Translations under genes and position numbers: made by a program
DNA from: Pseudomonas sp. Gutcm_11s
GTDB lineage: Bacteria > Pseudomonadota > Gammaproteobacteria > Pseudomonadales > Pseudomonadaceae
DNA: 64,000 nucleotides
NCBI RefSeq assembly: GCF_028649395.1
Contig: NZ_JAQSUW010000011.1
Location: 218,752 to 282,751 of the forward strand
Reading direction: 5' to 3'
Notes under the pieces: model-generated
Seen by the model: only the letters and a program-made list of their open reading frames with translations
Databases searched by the model: none
What the model was told of the DNA's origin: nothing
Part shown: one piece after another, positions 35,230 through 42,750 of the stretch
How positions within the stretch are numbered: position 1 is the first letter of the stretch
How the letters are laid out: each line of letters starts with the position of its first letter

Positions 35230-35919
35230 ATGGCTTCCGCCGAAGTGCTGGCCGGGGTGGATATCGTGGCGCTGCGCCTGGGCGAGGCGGGGCTGGAGCT
35301 GTTGTTGATCCGCCGTGACAAGGCGCCATGCGCCGGCGAATGGGCGCTGCCCGGCGTGCTGGTCAACGGCCGCTGCGCCGATGCCAGCCTGGACGCCGCC
35401 GCCGAGCGTGCGTTGCAGGACAAAGCACGGATTGCCCCGGTCCACCTGGAGCAGGTGGCCACGGTTGGCAACGCGTTGCGTGATCCGCGCGGCTGGTCGC
35501 TGTCGACCTTCTATCTCGCGCTGCTGGCGCCGGACACCGAGCTGCAAGGCGATGATCTGCGCTTCATTGCCCTGGCCGAGGTGCTGGCGGGGCACCAGTC
35601 CTTGGCCTTCGACCACGCGCAACTGGTGGCTCAGGCCACCGAGCGCCTGGCCGGCAAGGCGGTGTATACCTCGCTGCCGCTGTACCTGCTGGCGCCGCGC
35701 TTCACCGTCACCGAGGCGCTGGTCGCGTTCCAGGCCAGCCTTGGCCAGTCGGTGCAGCACACCACCCTGCGCGGGCGGCTGGAGAAGATGAAGCAGCACG
35801 GCTGGATCCTGGACACCGGCGAGAAGAACCAGCCGCGCATGGGCCGCCCGCAGAACCTGCTGGAGCATCGGCCGCAGGCTGCCGGAGGGTTTATTTTCGA
35901 TCGCAGCGTATTGTCCTGA
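35230..35919 (+). CDS. nrtR: NrtR, Nudix-related NAD-biosynthesis repressor
   Basis: This 229-residue protein joins an N-terminal Nudix-like domain (about 8-145) and a C-terminal winged helix (about 150-229, TTLRGRLEKMKQHGWI). The Nudix box is degenerate (ADASLDAAAERALQDKARI lacks the REXXEE core), as in NrtR proteins that bind rather than cut ADP-ribose compounds. NrtR proteins repress NAD synthesis and salvage genes and are released by ADP-ribose or NAD. The divergent pncA-pncB-nadE operon and two dyad-type sites between them fit. An AAGGAGAG ribosome site supports the start. Confidence 0.92.
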   Translation: MASAEVLAGVDIVALRLGEAGLELLLIRRDKAPCAGEWALPGVLVNGRCADASLDAAAERALQDKARIAPVHLEQVATVGNALRDPRGWSLSTFYLALLAPDTELQGDDLRFIALAEVLAGHQSLAFDHAQLVAQATERLAGKAVYTSLPLYLLAPRFTVTEALVAFQASLGQSVQHTTLRGRLEKMKQHGWILDTGEKNQPRMGRPQNLLEHRPQAAGGFIFDRSVLS

Positions 35920-36004
35920 GGTGAACTTGGCCGGGCTGTCGGCTACGCTGCGAGAACTCCCGAAGCACAGTCGCCCGCGCCGGCGGGCTGTGGAAGTCAT
36001 CGCC

Positions 36005-36679
36005 ATGAAGCGCCACTTTTCCGCCCTGGCTCTGCTCCTGAGCTGCATCGCTTTGCCGGTCGGCGCCTCCGGGCTTGCCGCCGAACTGGTGGACGGCCAG
36101 GGACAGCCGTTGGCCAACGCCGTGCTCAGCCTCAAGGGCGTGGGCGCCTCGGCGCACAACGAGCCGGCGATAATGGACCAGCGCGACAAGCAGTTCATGC
36201 CCACCGTGCTCGCCGTGCGCAGCGGCACCGCAGTGAAGTTTCCCAACAGCGACAACATCCGCCACCACGTCTATTCCTTCTCGCCGGCCAAGCGCTTCGA
36301 GCTGCGCCTGTACAAGGGCACGCCCAGCGAGCCGGTGCTGTTCGACAAGCCGGGGGTGGTGGTGCTCGGCTGCAATATCCACGACTGGATGGTGGGCTAC
36401 ATCTATGTCACCGATGATCCCTGGTTCGCTGTCAGCGATGCCCAGGGGCGGCTGGTGATCGACAACCTGCCGGCGGGGGACTACCAGGTTTCGCTCTGGC
36501 ATCCGCAGCTGGCCGAGATGCTGCCGCAGGCCGCAGGCAGCCTGCAGGTACCGGAGAAGGGGCTGAGCCAGCGCTTCCCCCTGGCCGTGGCAGGCGCCGC
36601 TCCGACGGAGCCGACGTCACCTAAGCCGGATGCCTTCGGTGAAGCCTTCAGGAAGGCCACGCGTGAAGTTCAGCCATAG
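36005..36679 (+). CDS. Periplasmic cupredoxin-like protein (methylamine-utilisation type)
   Basis: This 224-residue protein starts at MKRHFSALALLLSC (ATG 36005) with a Sec signal ending around SGLAA (residue 26). The mature part is a cupredoxin-like fold: RHHVYSFSPAKRF supplies a histidine, and VVVLGCNIHDWMVGYI supplies Cys, His and Met, the classic type 1 copper ligand set. A carboxypeptidase-regulatory-like beta domain may follow (DAQGRLVIDNLPAGDYQ). Such proteins are called methylamine utilisation proteins by loose similarity; no mau genes are here. It is first in a four-gene operon and overlaps the phosphodiesterase gene by 17 bases. Confidence 0.85.
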   Translation: MKRHFSALALLLSCIALPVGASGLAAELVDGQGQPLANAVLSLKGVGASAHNEPAIMDQRDKQFMPTVLAVRSGTAVKFPNSDNIRHHVYSFSPAKRFELRLYKGTPSEPVLFDKPGVVVLGCNIHDWMVGYIYVTDDPWFAVSDAQGRLVIDNLPAGDYQVSLWHPQLAEMLPQAAGSLQVPEKGLSQRFPLAVAGAAPTEPTSPKPDAFGEAFRKATREVQP

Positions 36680-39011
36680 CTTCCAGTCGCGCATCGCCGG
36701 GGTCTTGATCCTGCTCTTGCTGGTGGTGGTCGGTGCCCTCTACTTCTCGGTCAAGGCGGCTACCGGCGCCGCCGTGCAGAGCCAGTTGCGCGAAGAACTG
36801 GGGGTCGGTGGCCGGGTGCTGGAGCAGCTCATCGAACTGCGTGGACGGCAGTTGCGCGACGCTGTGCAGGTGCTGGCGGCGGATTTCGGCTTCAAGGACG
36901 CCGTGGCCAGCGGCGACCGCGAGACCATCGGCTCGGCCCTGAGCAACCACGGCGCGCGGATCAATGCCGACGCCGTACTGCTATTCGGCCTGGATGGCAG
37001 CCTGCAGGGCAGCAGCGACGATCGCATCGGCGCTGCTGCCGCCGGGCGCCTGGCTGGCCGCCTGCAAGGTCCGGCCGGGCAGGGCGCGCGGGTACTGCTG
37101 CTGCCGCTGGATGGCGAGCTGTACCTGCTGGTGGATTCCGTCGTCAGTGCGCCGCTGCCGATCGCCCGGGTGGTGATGGGTTTCCATATCGACGAGGCCT
37201 TCGCCCAGGAGCTGCGCGAACTGACGCACCTGGAGCTGACCCTGGTGTCCATCGAGCGCGGCACCACCAGCGGCTGGATCAGCACCCTGCCGGCGAGCCT
37301 GCACGAGCGGGTGCGCGAGGAAATACTGCGACTGAGTCCGGAGGGCAGTGGTCGCCTGCTGGAGGCCGATGGCCTGCGCTACCTGGGCGAGTGGCACACC
37401 CTGGCCGATACCGGCGACTACCAGGTGCTGGCGCTGCTGCACAAGTCACTGGATCAGGCGGAAAAGGCTTTCGCACCGCTGGATCACGACATCCTGCTGA
37501 TCGCCCTGGCCGCCTTCTTCGGCTCGCTGCTCGGCGCCCTGTTGCTGGCGCGCAGCCTGGCCCAGCCGGTCCAGGTGCTCGCCCGTGCGGCGCGGCGCAT
37601 CGGCCAGGGCGACTACCGCACGCCGGTGATCCTGCAGCGTCGTGACGAGCTGGGCAGCCTGGCCCAGGCCTTCACCAGCATGCAGGAGGACATTGCCGAG
37701 CGCGAACGCCAGCTGGCCCACAACGCCCTGCACGACGCATTGACCGGGCTGCCCAACCGCACCCTGGCCCTGGAGCGCCTGGGCAGTGCGATCAGCGCGG
37801 AACGACCGGTCGCCCTGCTGCACCTGGGCGTGGTCAACTACCGCACCATTCTCACCAATTGCGGCATCGACGGCGCCGACCTGGCTCTGCAGCAGCTCAG
37901 CCGGCGCCTGCAGGCCATCCTGCGCCCCGGCGACAGCCTGGCGCGGGTGGTGACGGACGAGTTGCTGCTGATGCTGGAGAACAGCGACAGCGACAGCGCC
38001 GTCGCCGCCGCGGACCGCCTGCAGCAGTTGCTGCTCAAGCCGATGCGCGTCGGCAACCTGGACATCGCCCTCGACTGCAGCATCGGCATCGCCAGCTATC
38101 CAGCTCATGGCGACAATCCCGACGACCTGCTGCGCCGCGCGGCCATCGCCATGCAGGACGCCGCCCAGCAGTCCGGGCGCCTGGAGGTCTACCAGCAGGG
38201 TCGTGACGACGCGCACCAGCGGCAGATCAGCCTGGTGCGCGATCTGCGCCACGCCGCCGAACAGGGCGAGCTGCTGCTCTACTACCAACCCAAGCTGGAC
38301 ATCGCCAGCCGCCGAGTACAGGAGGCCGAAGCCCTGCTGCGCTGGAGCCACCCGCAGTACGGCATGGTCTCGCCCGGCGAATTCATCCCCCTGGCCGAGC
38401 GCACCGGCAGCATCCAGCTCCTCACCAGCTGGGTGATCGGCGAGGCGGTGCGCCAGCTACATGAATGGAACGAGCAGGGCCTGCGCATGCACATCTCGCT
38501 GAATATCTCGGCCGAGGACCTGGTCGATCTGCAGCTGGCCGAGCGGGTCGGGCAGCAGCTGGGGGAACGGCATGTGGCGGCCGAACAGCTGGTGTTCGAG
38601 ATCACCGAGAGCGCCATGATGCAGGACCCGCAGCGTGCCCTGGAGGTACTGCAGCGCCTGCGTCAGCAGGGTATCCAGCTGTCGGTGGACGACTTCGGCA
38701 CCGGCTACTCTTCCCTGGCCCAACTCAAGCGCATGCCGGTGCAGGAATTGAAGATCGACCAGTCGTTCATTCGCGAGCTGGACGAGCACAGCGAGGACGC
38801 GGTGATCGTCCGCTCCACCATCGAGATGAGCCACAGCCTGGGCCTGCGGGTGGTGGCCGAGGGCATCGAGCATGCGCCGATGCTCGAGTTGCTGGCGCGC
38901 TGGGGCTGCGACACTGCCCAGGGCTACCTGATTGGCAAACCGATGGCCGCCGCCGCTTTCGAGCAGTGGCTGCGGCAGTGGCAGGGTTCTCCTCTGGCAA
39001 AGGTATTCTGA
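36663..39011 (+). CDS. Membrane c-di-GMP phosphodiesterase (sensor-HAMP-GGDEF*-EAL)
   Basis: This 782-residue protein starts at GTG 36663, with GGAAGG 6 bases before; an ATG at 36630 is in frame but has no such site. It has a membrane helix (about 8-28), a periplasmic sensor domain (30-275), a second helix (about 275-298) and a HAMP (300-350). A GGDEF domain follows in which the active site has become VVTDEL (inactive), and then an EAL domain (about 525-780). The EAL catalytic set is intact: EALLRW, LNISAEDL, EITESAM, DDFGTGYSSL, LKIDQSFI and VAEGIE. It should degrade c-di-GMP in response to a periplasmic signal. Its operon partners are a cupredoxin and a globin-type lipoprotein. Confidence 0.92.
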   Translation: MKFSHSFQSRIAGVLILLLLVVVGALYFSVKAATGAAVQSQLREELGVGGRVLEQLIELRGRQLRDAVQVLAADFGFKDAVASGDRETIGSALSNHGARINADAVLLFGLDGSLQGSSDDRIGAAAAGRLAGRLQGPAGQGARVLLLPLDGELYLLVDSVVSAPLPIARVVMGFHIDEAFAQELRELTHLELTLVSIERGTTSGWISTLPASLHERVREEILRLSPEGSGRLLEADGLRYLGEWHTLADTGDYQVLALLHKSLDQAEKAFAPLDHDILLIALAAFFGSLLGALLLARSLAQPVQVLARAARRIGQGDYRTPVILQRRDELGSLAQAFTSMQEDIAERERQLAHNALHDALTGLPNRTLALERLGSAISAERPVALLHLGVVNYRTILTNCGIDGADLALQQLSRRLQAILRPGDSLARVVTDELLLMLENSDSDSAVAAADRLQQLLLKPMRVGNLDIALDCSIGIASYPAHGDNPDDLLRRAAIAMQDAAQQSGRLEVYQQGRDDAHQRQISLVRDLRHAAEQGELLLYYQPKLDIASRRVQEAEALLRWSHPQYGMVSPGEFIPLAERTGSIQLLTSWVIGEAVRQLHEWNEQGLRMHISLNISAEDLVDLQLAERVGQQLGERHVAAEQLVFEITESAMMQDPQRALEVLQRLRQQGIQLSVDDFGTGYSSLAQLKRMPVQELKIDQSFIRELDEHSEDAVIVRSTIEMSHSLGLRVVAEGIEHAPMLELLARWGCDTAQGYLIGKPMAAAAFEQWLRQWQGSPLAKVF

Positions 39012-39013
39012 GC

Positions 39014-39868
39014 ATGCTCAAGCGCCTGACCATTCTTCTCTGCGGCCTGTTGCCCGCTCTCGCCTGTGCCGAGCAGGGCCGCCTGCTGGCTACCGGTGGC
39101 GCCACCAGTATCGACGGCGCGGCCGGCGGCGGCATCGTGCCCTGGGCGGTGATTGCCGGCTACGGCGAGGAGGGCGAGTGGGGCGGCAGTAGCTTCCTGA
39201 CGCGGGTGGAGACCGGCGACTACCGCCTGGATGTCGGCGGCCTGGCCCTGTCCTACGGTAATCGTGTGGAGCTGAGCTACGCCCGCCAGCGCTTCGACCT
39301 GGGCACCCTGGCCCGCGACCTGAGCCTGCCGGACAAAAGCCTCAGCCAGGACATAGTCGGGCTCAAGGTGCGCCTGTTCGGCGACCTGATCTACGACCGC
39401 CTGCCGCAGGTCTCCCTGGGCCTCGAATACAAGCGGCAGAAAGACTTCCTGGTGCCGAGCCTGATCGGCGCGCAGCGTGACGAGGACACCGAAGCCTACC
39501 TTGCGGCCAGTCGCCTGTTCCTCGGCGGCGCCTTCGGCTACAACCTGCTGCTCAACGGCAACCTGCGCTACAGCCGGGCCAACGAGCAGGGCTTGCTGGG
39601 CTTTGGCGGCGACCGCCGCGACAGGCACTCGGTGCTCAAGGAGGGCTCCGTCGCCGTGCTGCTCAACCCCCGCTGGGCGGTGGGCGTGGAATACCGCGAG
39701 AAACCGGACAATCTCAGCTTCGCCGGCGAGAACGACTGGTCCGACCTGTTCATCGGCTACTTTCCCAACAAGCACCTGTCCGTGGTGCTGGCCTATGCCC
39801 GCCTCGGCGAGATCGCCGGCCTCGACAACCAGGACGGCGTCTACCTGTCCCTGCAAGGGAGTTTCTGA
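39014..39868 (+). CDS. DUF3034 family envelope protein
   Basis: This 284-residue protein starts at ATG 39014, 2 bases after the phosphodiesterase stop, with a signal peptide ending at ALACA (about residue 18). The rest shows alternating beta strands with aromatic ends (RVELSYARQRFDL, VSLGLEYKRQKDF, YNLLLNGNLRYSR, WAVGVEYREKPDN) and ends in YLSLQGSF. This looks like a small outer-membrane beta barrel. DUF3034 has no known role. It is third in the operon. Confidence 0.8.
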   Translation: MLKRLTILLCGLLPALACAEQGRLLATGGATSIDGAAGGGIVPWAVIAGYGEEGEWGGSSFLTRVETGDYRLDVGGLALSYGNRVELSYARQRFDLGTLARDLSLPDKSLSQDIVGLKVRLFGDLIYDRLPQVSLGLEYKRQKDFLVPSLIGAQRDEDTEAYLAASRLFLGGAFGYNLLLNGNLRYSRANEQGLLGFGGDRRDRHSVLKEGSVAVLLNPRWAVGVEYREKPDNLSFAGENDWSDLFIGYFPNKHLSVVLAYARLGEIAGLDNQDGVYLSLQGSF

Positions 39869-39870
39869 CC

Positions 39871-40299
39871 ATGCGCCTGCTGCCGTTGCTGCTGGCCCTG
39901 TTGCTCACCGCCTGCGCCAGCGCTCCGCTGCCACCGCCCAAAGATGACAGCCTGTACCGTGGTCTCGGTGAGCTACCCGGCATCACCCGCATCGTCGAGG
40001 GCATGCTGCTCAACGCCGCGCGCAATCCGCGCATCACCCATCACTTCGACGACATCGACATCGAGCGCCTGCGCGACAAGCTGGTGGAGCAGATCTGCGT
40101 CGAGGCGGGCGGGCCTTGCGTGTACACCGGCGACAGCATGGAGGAGAGCCACAAGGGGCTGAACATCGACCGTGGCGACTTCAATGCGCTGGTCGAGGAC
40201 CTGATCGATGCGATGGACGCGGAGGGCGTCGCCGTACCGGTGCAGAACCGCCTGCTGGCCCGGCTGGCGCCGATGCGCGGGCAGATCATCGAGCGCTAG
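39871..40299 (+). CDS. Group 1 truncated-hemoglobin-like lipoprotein
   Basis: This 142-residue protein has a lipoprotein signal with lipobox LTAC (Cys about residue 15). The mature part follows the group 1 truncated globin pattern: LYRGLGELPGITRIVEGM, NPRITHHFDDIDIERL, EQICVEAGGPCVYTG and ESHKGLNIDRGDFNAL, where the histidine in SHKGL is the expected heme-proximal ligand. A globin tethered in the periplasm is unusual; most are cytosolic. It starts 2 bases after the DUF3034 stop and closes the four-gene operon. Possible roles are O2 or NO binding for the sensor. Confidence 0.85.
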   Translation: MRLLPLLLALLLTACASAPLPPPKDDSLYRGLGELPGITRIVEGMLLNAARNPRITHHFDDIDIERLRDKLVEQICVEAGGPCVYTGDSMEESHKGLNIDRGDFNALVEDLIDAMDAEGVAVPVQNRLLARLAPMRGQIIER

Positions 40300-40405
40300 C
40301 GCACCTGCGTTTGCGGCGGTGCCATCAGGTTCGGCCTGGGCCAAATCGGCGAATCTGAGCTATCACTGATGGCGGGGAGTCATAACGAGCCTGGGAGGCA
40401 GGGAC

Positions 40406-42367
40406 ATGAGGTTATCGATCGGCGCGAAGCTGTGGGGCAGCTTCAGCGCGATTCTGCTGGTCTTGGTTGTCATCGGCGGCATTTCCTACCGCAACACCCT
40501 GCACATGCAGGAGACCGCCCGTTGGGTAGCGCACACCCACGAGGTGGTCGCCCAGCTGAATACCCTGCTGTCGCTGGTGAAGGATGCCGAAACGGGCCAG
40601 CGCGGCTACCTGATCACCGGTAGCGATCAGTATCTGGAGCCCTATGCCGCGGCCCTGCCGCGCGTCGAGGGCGAGCTGGGCAGCCTGCGCCAGCTGACCA
40701 TCGACAATCCCGAACAACAAAGGCGCCTGGCGCAGCTGCGGCCGCTGATCGAGCGGCGCCTGCAGTCGCTGGCCGGCACCATCGACCTGCGCCGCCAGCA
40801 GGGCCTGGAAGTAGCCCGCCAGCAGGTGCTGACCGACCAGGGCAAGCAGCTGATGGACCAGATTCGTAGCCTGGTGGGCGAGATGGTCGCCGACGAGCAA
40901 AGCCTGCAGGCAGCGCGCGACCAGGCCGCGACCGAGAGCGCGGCGGAGACGCAACGGGCGATCCTGATCGGCCTGGCCCTGTCGGCCCTGATCGTGGTGG
41001 CCGCGGCGCTGTTCCTCACCCAGCACATCGCGCGGCCGCTGCGCGCCGTCAGCGAGGTGGCCGACAAGGTCAGCGCCGGCAACCTGGCCGTCGACCTGAA
41101 CTTGCCCGCGCGCTCCGACGAGGTCGGCGCCCTGCAGGCGGCCATCGTGCGCATGCTGCAGTCGCTGCGCCAGACCGCCGAGTCGGCGCGACAGATCGCC
41201 GCCGGCAACCTGGGCGTGGAGGTGCAGCCGCAGTCGCAGGATGACCAGTTCGGCCAGGCCTTCGCGTCGATGATCCAGGCGCTGCGCCATGTCGCCGAGT
41301 CCGCGCGGCAGATCGCTGCCGGCAACCTGGCCGTCGAGGTGCAGCCGCAGTCGCCTGACGATCAGTTCGGCCAGGCCTTCTCGCGCATGCTCTACGCTCT
41401 GCGGCAGATGGCCGAGTCGGCGCGACAGATCGCGGCCGGCAACCTGAGCATCGAGGTCAGGCCGCAGTCGCATAACGACCTGCTCGGAAACGCCTTCGCC
41501 CAGATGCTGGTCGACCTGCGCCAGATCAACGGTGACATTCGTGGCGGCATCGGCGTGCTCAGCGATTCGGCCAGCGAGATTGCCGCCGGCGCCTACCAGA
41601 TCGCCGCCGGCACGGCCGAAACCGCCACCGCCATCAGCGAGACCAGCACCACGGTGGAGGAGATCAAGCAGACCGCGATGCTCTCCAGTCAGCGCGCTCT
41701 ATCGGTATCGCAGACCGCGCAGCGTTCGATTCAGGTATCCCAGGACGGGCGTCGCGCGGTGGACGAGGTGGTCGAAGGCATGCGCCGCATCCACCAGCAA
41801 ATGGACCAGGTCGGCGAGAACATCACCCACCTGGCCGAGCAGGTGCAGACCATCGGCGAGATCATCGCCACGGTCAACGATCTGGCCGAGCAGTCCAACC
41901 TGCTCGCGGTCAATGCTTCCATCGAGGCGGCCAAGGCCGGCGAACAGGGCAAGGGCTTCTCGGTGGTGGCGCAGGAGGTGAAGAGCCTGGCCGAGCAGTC
42001 CAAGCAGGCCACCGTGCAGGTGCGCGGCATCCTCGGCGAGATCCAGCGCGCCACCAGCAGTACCGTGCTGGCGGCGGAGCAGGGCAGCCGGGCGGTCAGT
42101 GAGGGGGTCAAGCAGTCCGGGCTGGCCGGCGAGGCCATCCGTCTGTTGTCGCTGAACATCGACGAGGGTGCCCAGGCGGTGGCCGAGATCGCCGTTTCCG
42201 CCCAGCAGCAACTGGCCGGCATGGATCAACTGGTGCAGGCCATGGAGAGCATTCGCGAGGCGAGTGCACAGAACATGTCCAGCTCCAAGCAGGCCGAGTC
42301 GGCAGCCCAGGGGCTGCACCAGTTGGGGCAGACGATGAAGGACATGCTGACCCGCTTCCAGCTCTGA
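40406..42367 (+). CDS. Methyl-accepting chemotaxis protein with CHASE3 and repeated HAMP domains
   Basis: This 653-residue receptor has a membrane helix (8-28), a CHASE3 periplasmic domain (about 40-180, AETGQRGYLITGSDQYLEPY), a second helix (188-207), a chain of HAMP units (208-390) and a signalling coiled coil (400-653). The hairpin tip ASIEAAKAGEQGKGFSVVAQEVKSLAEQS-like region (about 505-535) is present and should contact CheA/CheW. Three HAMP units share nearly the same sequence, ESARQIAAGNL..EVQPQS..D. No CheR/CheB tethering pentapeptide is at the C-terminus (ends TRFQL). It lies 106 bases after the globin lipoprotein gene. Confidence 0.93.
   Translation: MRLSIGAKLWGSFSAILLVLVVIGGISYRNTLHMQETARWVAHTHEVVAQLNTLLSLVKDAETGQRGYLITGSDQYLEPYAAALPRVEGELGSLRQLTIDNPEQQRRLAQLRPLIERRLQSLAGTIDLRRQQGLEVARQQVLTDQGKQLMDQIRSLVGEMVADEQSLQAARDQAATESAAETQRAILIGLALSALIVVAAALFLTQHIARPLRAVSEVADKVSAGNLAVDLNLPARSDEVGALQAAIVRMLQSLRQTAESARQIAAGNLGVEVQPQSQDDQFGQAFASMIQALRHVAESARQIAAGNLAVEVQPQSPDDQFGQAFSRMLYALRQMAESARQIAAGNLSIEVRPQSHNDLLGNAFAQMLVDLRQINGDIRGGIGVLSDSASEIAAGAYQIAAGTAETATAISETSTTVEEIKQTAMLSSQRALSVSQTAQRSIQVSQDGRRAVDEVVEGMRRIHQQMDQVGENITHLAEQVQTIGEIIATVNDLAEQSNLLAVNASIEAAKAGEQGKGFSVVAQEVKSLAEQSKQATVQVRGILGEIQRATSSTVLAAEQGSRAVSEGVKQSGLAGEAIRLLSLNIDEGAQAVAEIAVSAQQQLAGMDQLVQAMESIREASAQNMSSSKQAESAAQGLHQLGQTMKDMLTRFQL
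41171..41475 (+). repeat. Tandem in-gene repeat encoding HAMP units
   Basis: Three copies of a roughly 120-base unit encode (A)ESARQIAAGNL(G/A/S)(V/I)EV(Q/R)PQS, then DDQFGQAF or a close variant. The DNA copies are highly alike, with near-identical stretches such as CAGATCGC(C/T)GC(C/G)GGCAACCTG, so recent duplication or gene conversion is likely. Confidence 0.85.
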
Positions 42368-42380
42368 GTTTTCTGTCGTG

Positions 42381-42415
42381 CTCCGGAGTTTTTCGCAAAA
42401 ACTCCGGAGTTTTTT
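42381..42415 (+). terminator. Terminator after the chemoreceptor gene
   Basis: CTCCGGAGTTTTT and AAAAACTCCGGAG form a perfect 13-base stem with a CGC loop, followed by six T. It lies 13 bases past the stop. Confidence 0.92.
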
Positions 42416-42750
42416 GCAAGAACCCGTCATGCCCCTGTCACTAGAGTCCTGCATCCCGTTCTGGCGACCGCCTGCGCGTTGCGCTTGTTTCGCCGGAACG
42501 ATGGACTAAACCGAAGGTATGGGCACGTCCCTTGTCGGAGGTCGTCATCCTGACAGGGTGCGCATTGCGTGCCCTGTTGGCGTTTCCGGGAGGGAAACGG
42601 TGATGTGGCGCCGGCAGCGGGCGTCCACTTTATGGTGCCCTGGTCAAACCACCAGGGCGCCCGGATGTCCGCCACGAGCGGACGCGTTTGCCAACCCTGC
42701 CGCGAACGACCCGTCGCGGCGCATAAAAACAAGCGAGAGGGTATCCCCCC
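42416..42750 (+). promoter_or_regulatory. putP upstream region with two stem-loops and a CA-rich site
   Basis: This gene-free stretch holds hairpin 1 (42634-42644 with 42651-42661, 11 base pairs including one G-U, CAAACC loop) and hairpin 2 (42667-42672 with 42678-42683, CACGA loop). The latter lies 67 bases before the putP start. An AAAAACAAG run (42725-42733) just before the ribosome site resembles Hfq/Crc CA motifs, which would fit catabolite repression of proline uptake. The first 180 bases show nothing I can assign beyond promoter-like sequence. Confidence 0.5.

Noticed and set aside
36630..36662. ATG 36630 as start of the phosphodiesterase
   Set aside because: It has no ribosome site, and the GTG at 36663 has GGAAGG at ideal spacing and opens directly on the membrane helix.
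41171..41475. Repeats that might suggest a CRISPR or satellite array
   Set aside because: The units keep the reading frame of the chemoreceptor and encode HAMP domains. There are no short direct repeats with unique spacers.
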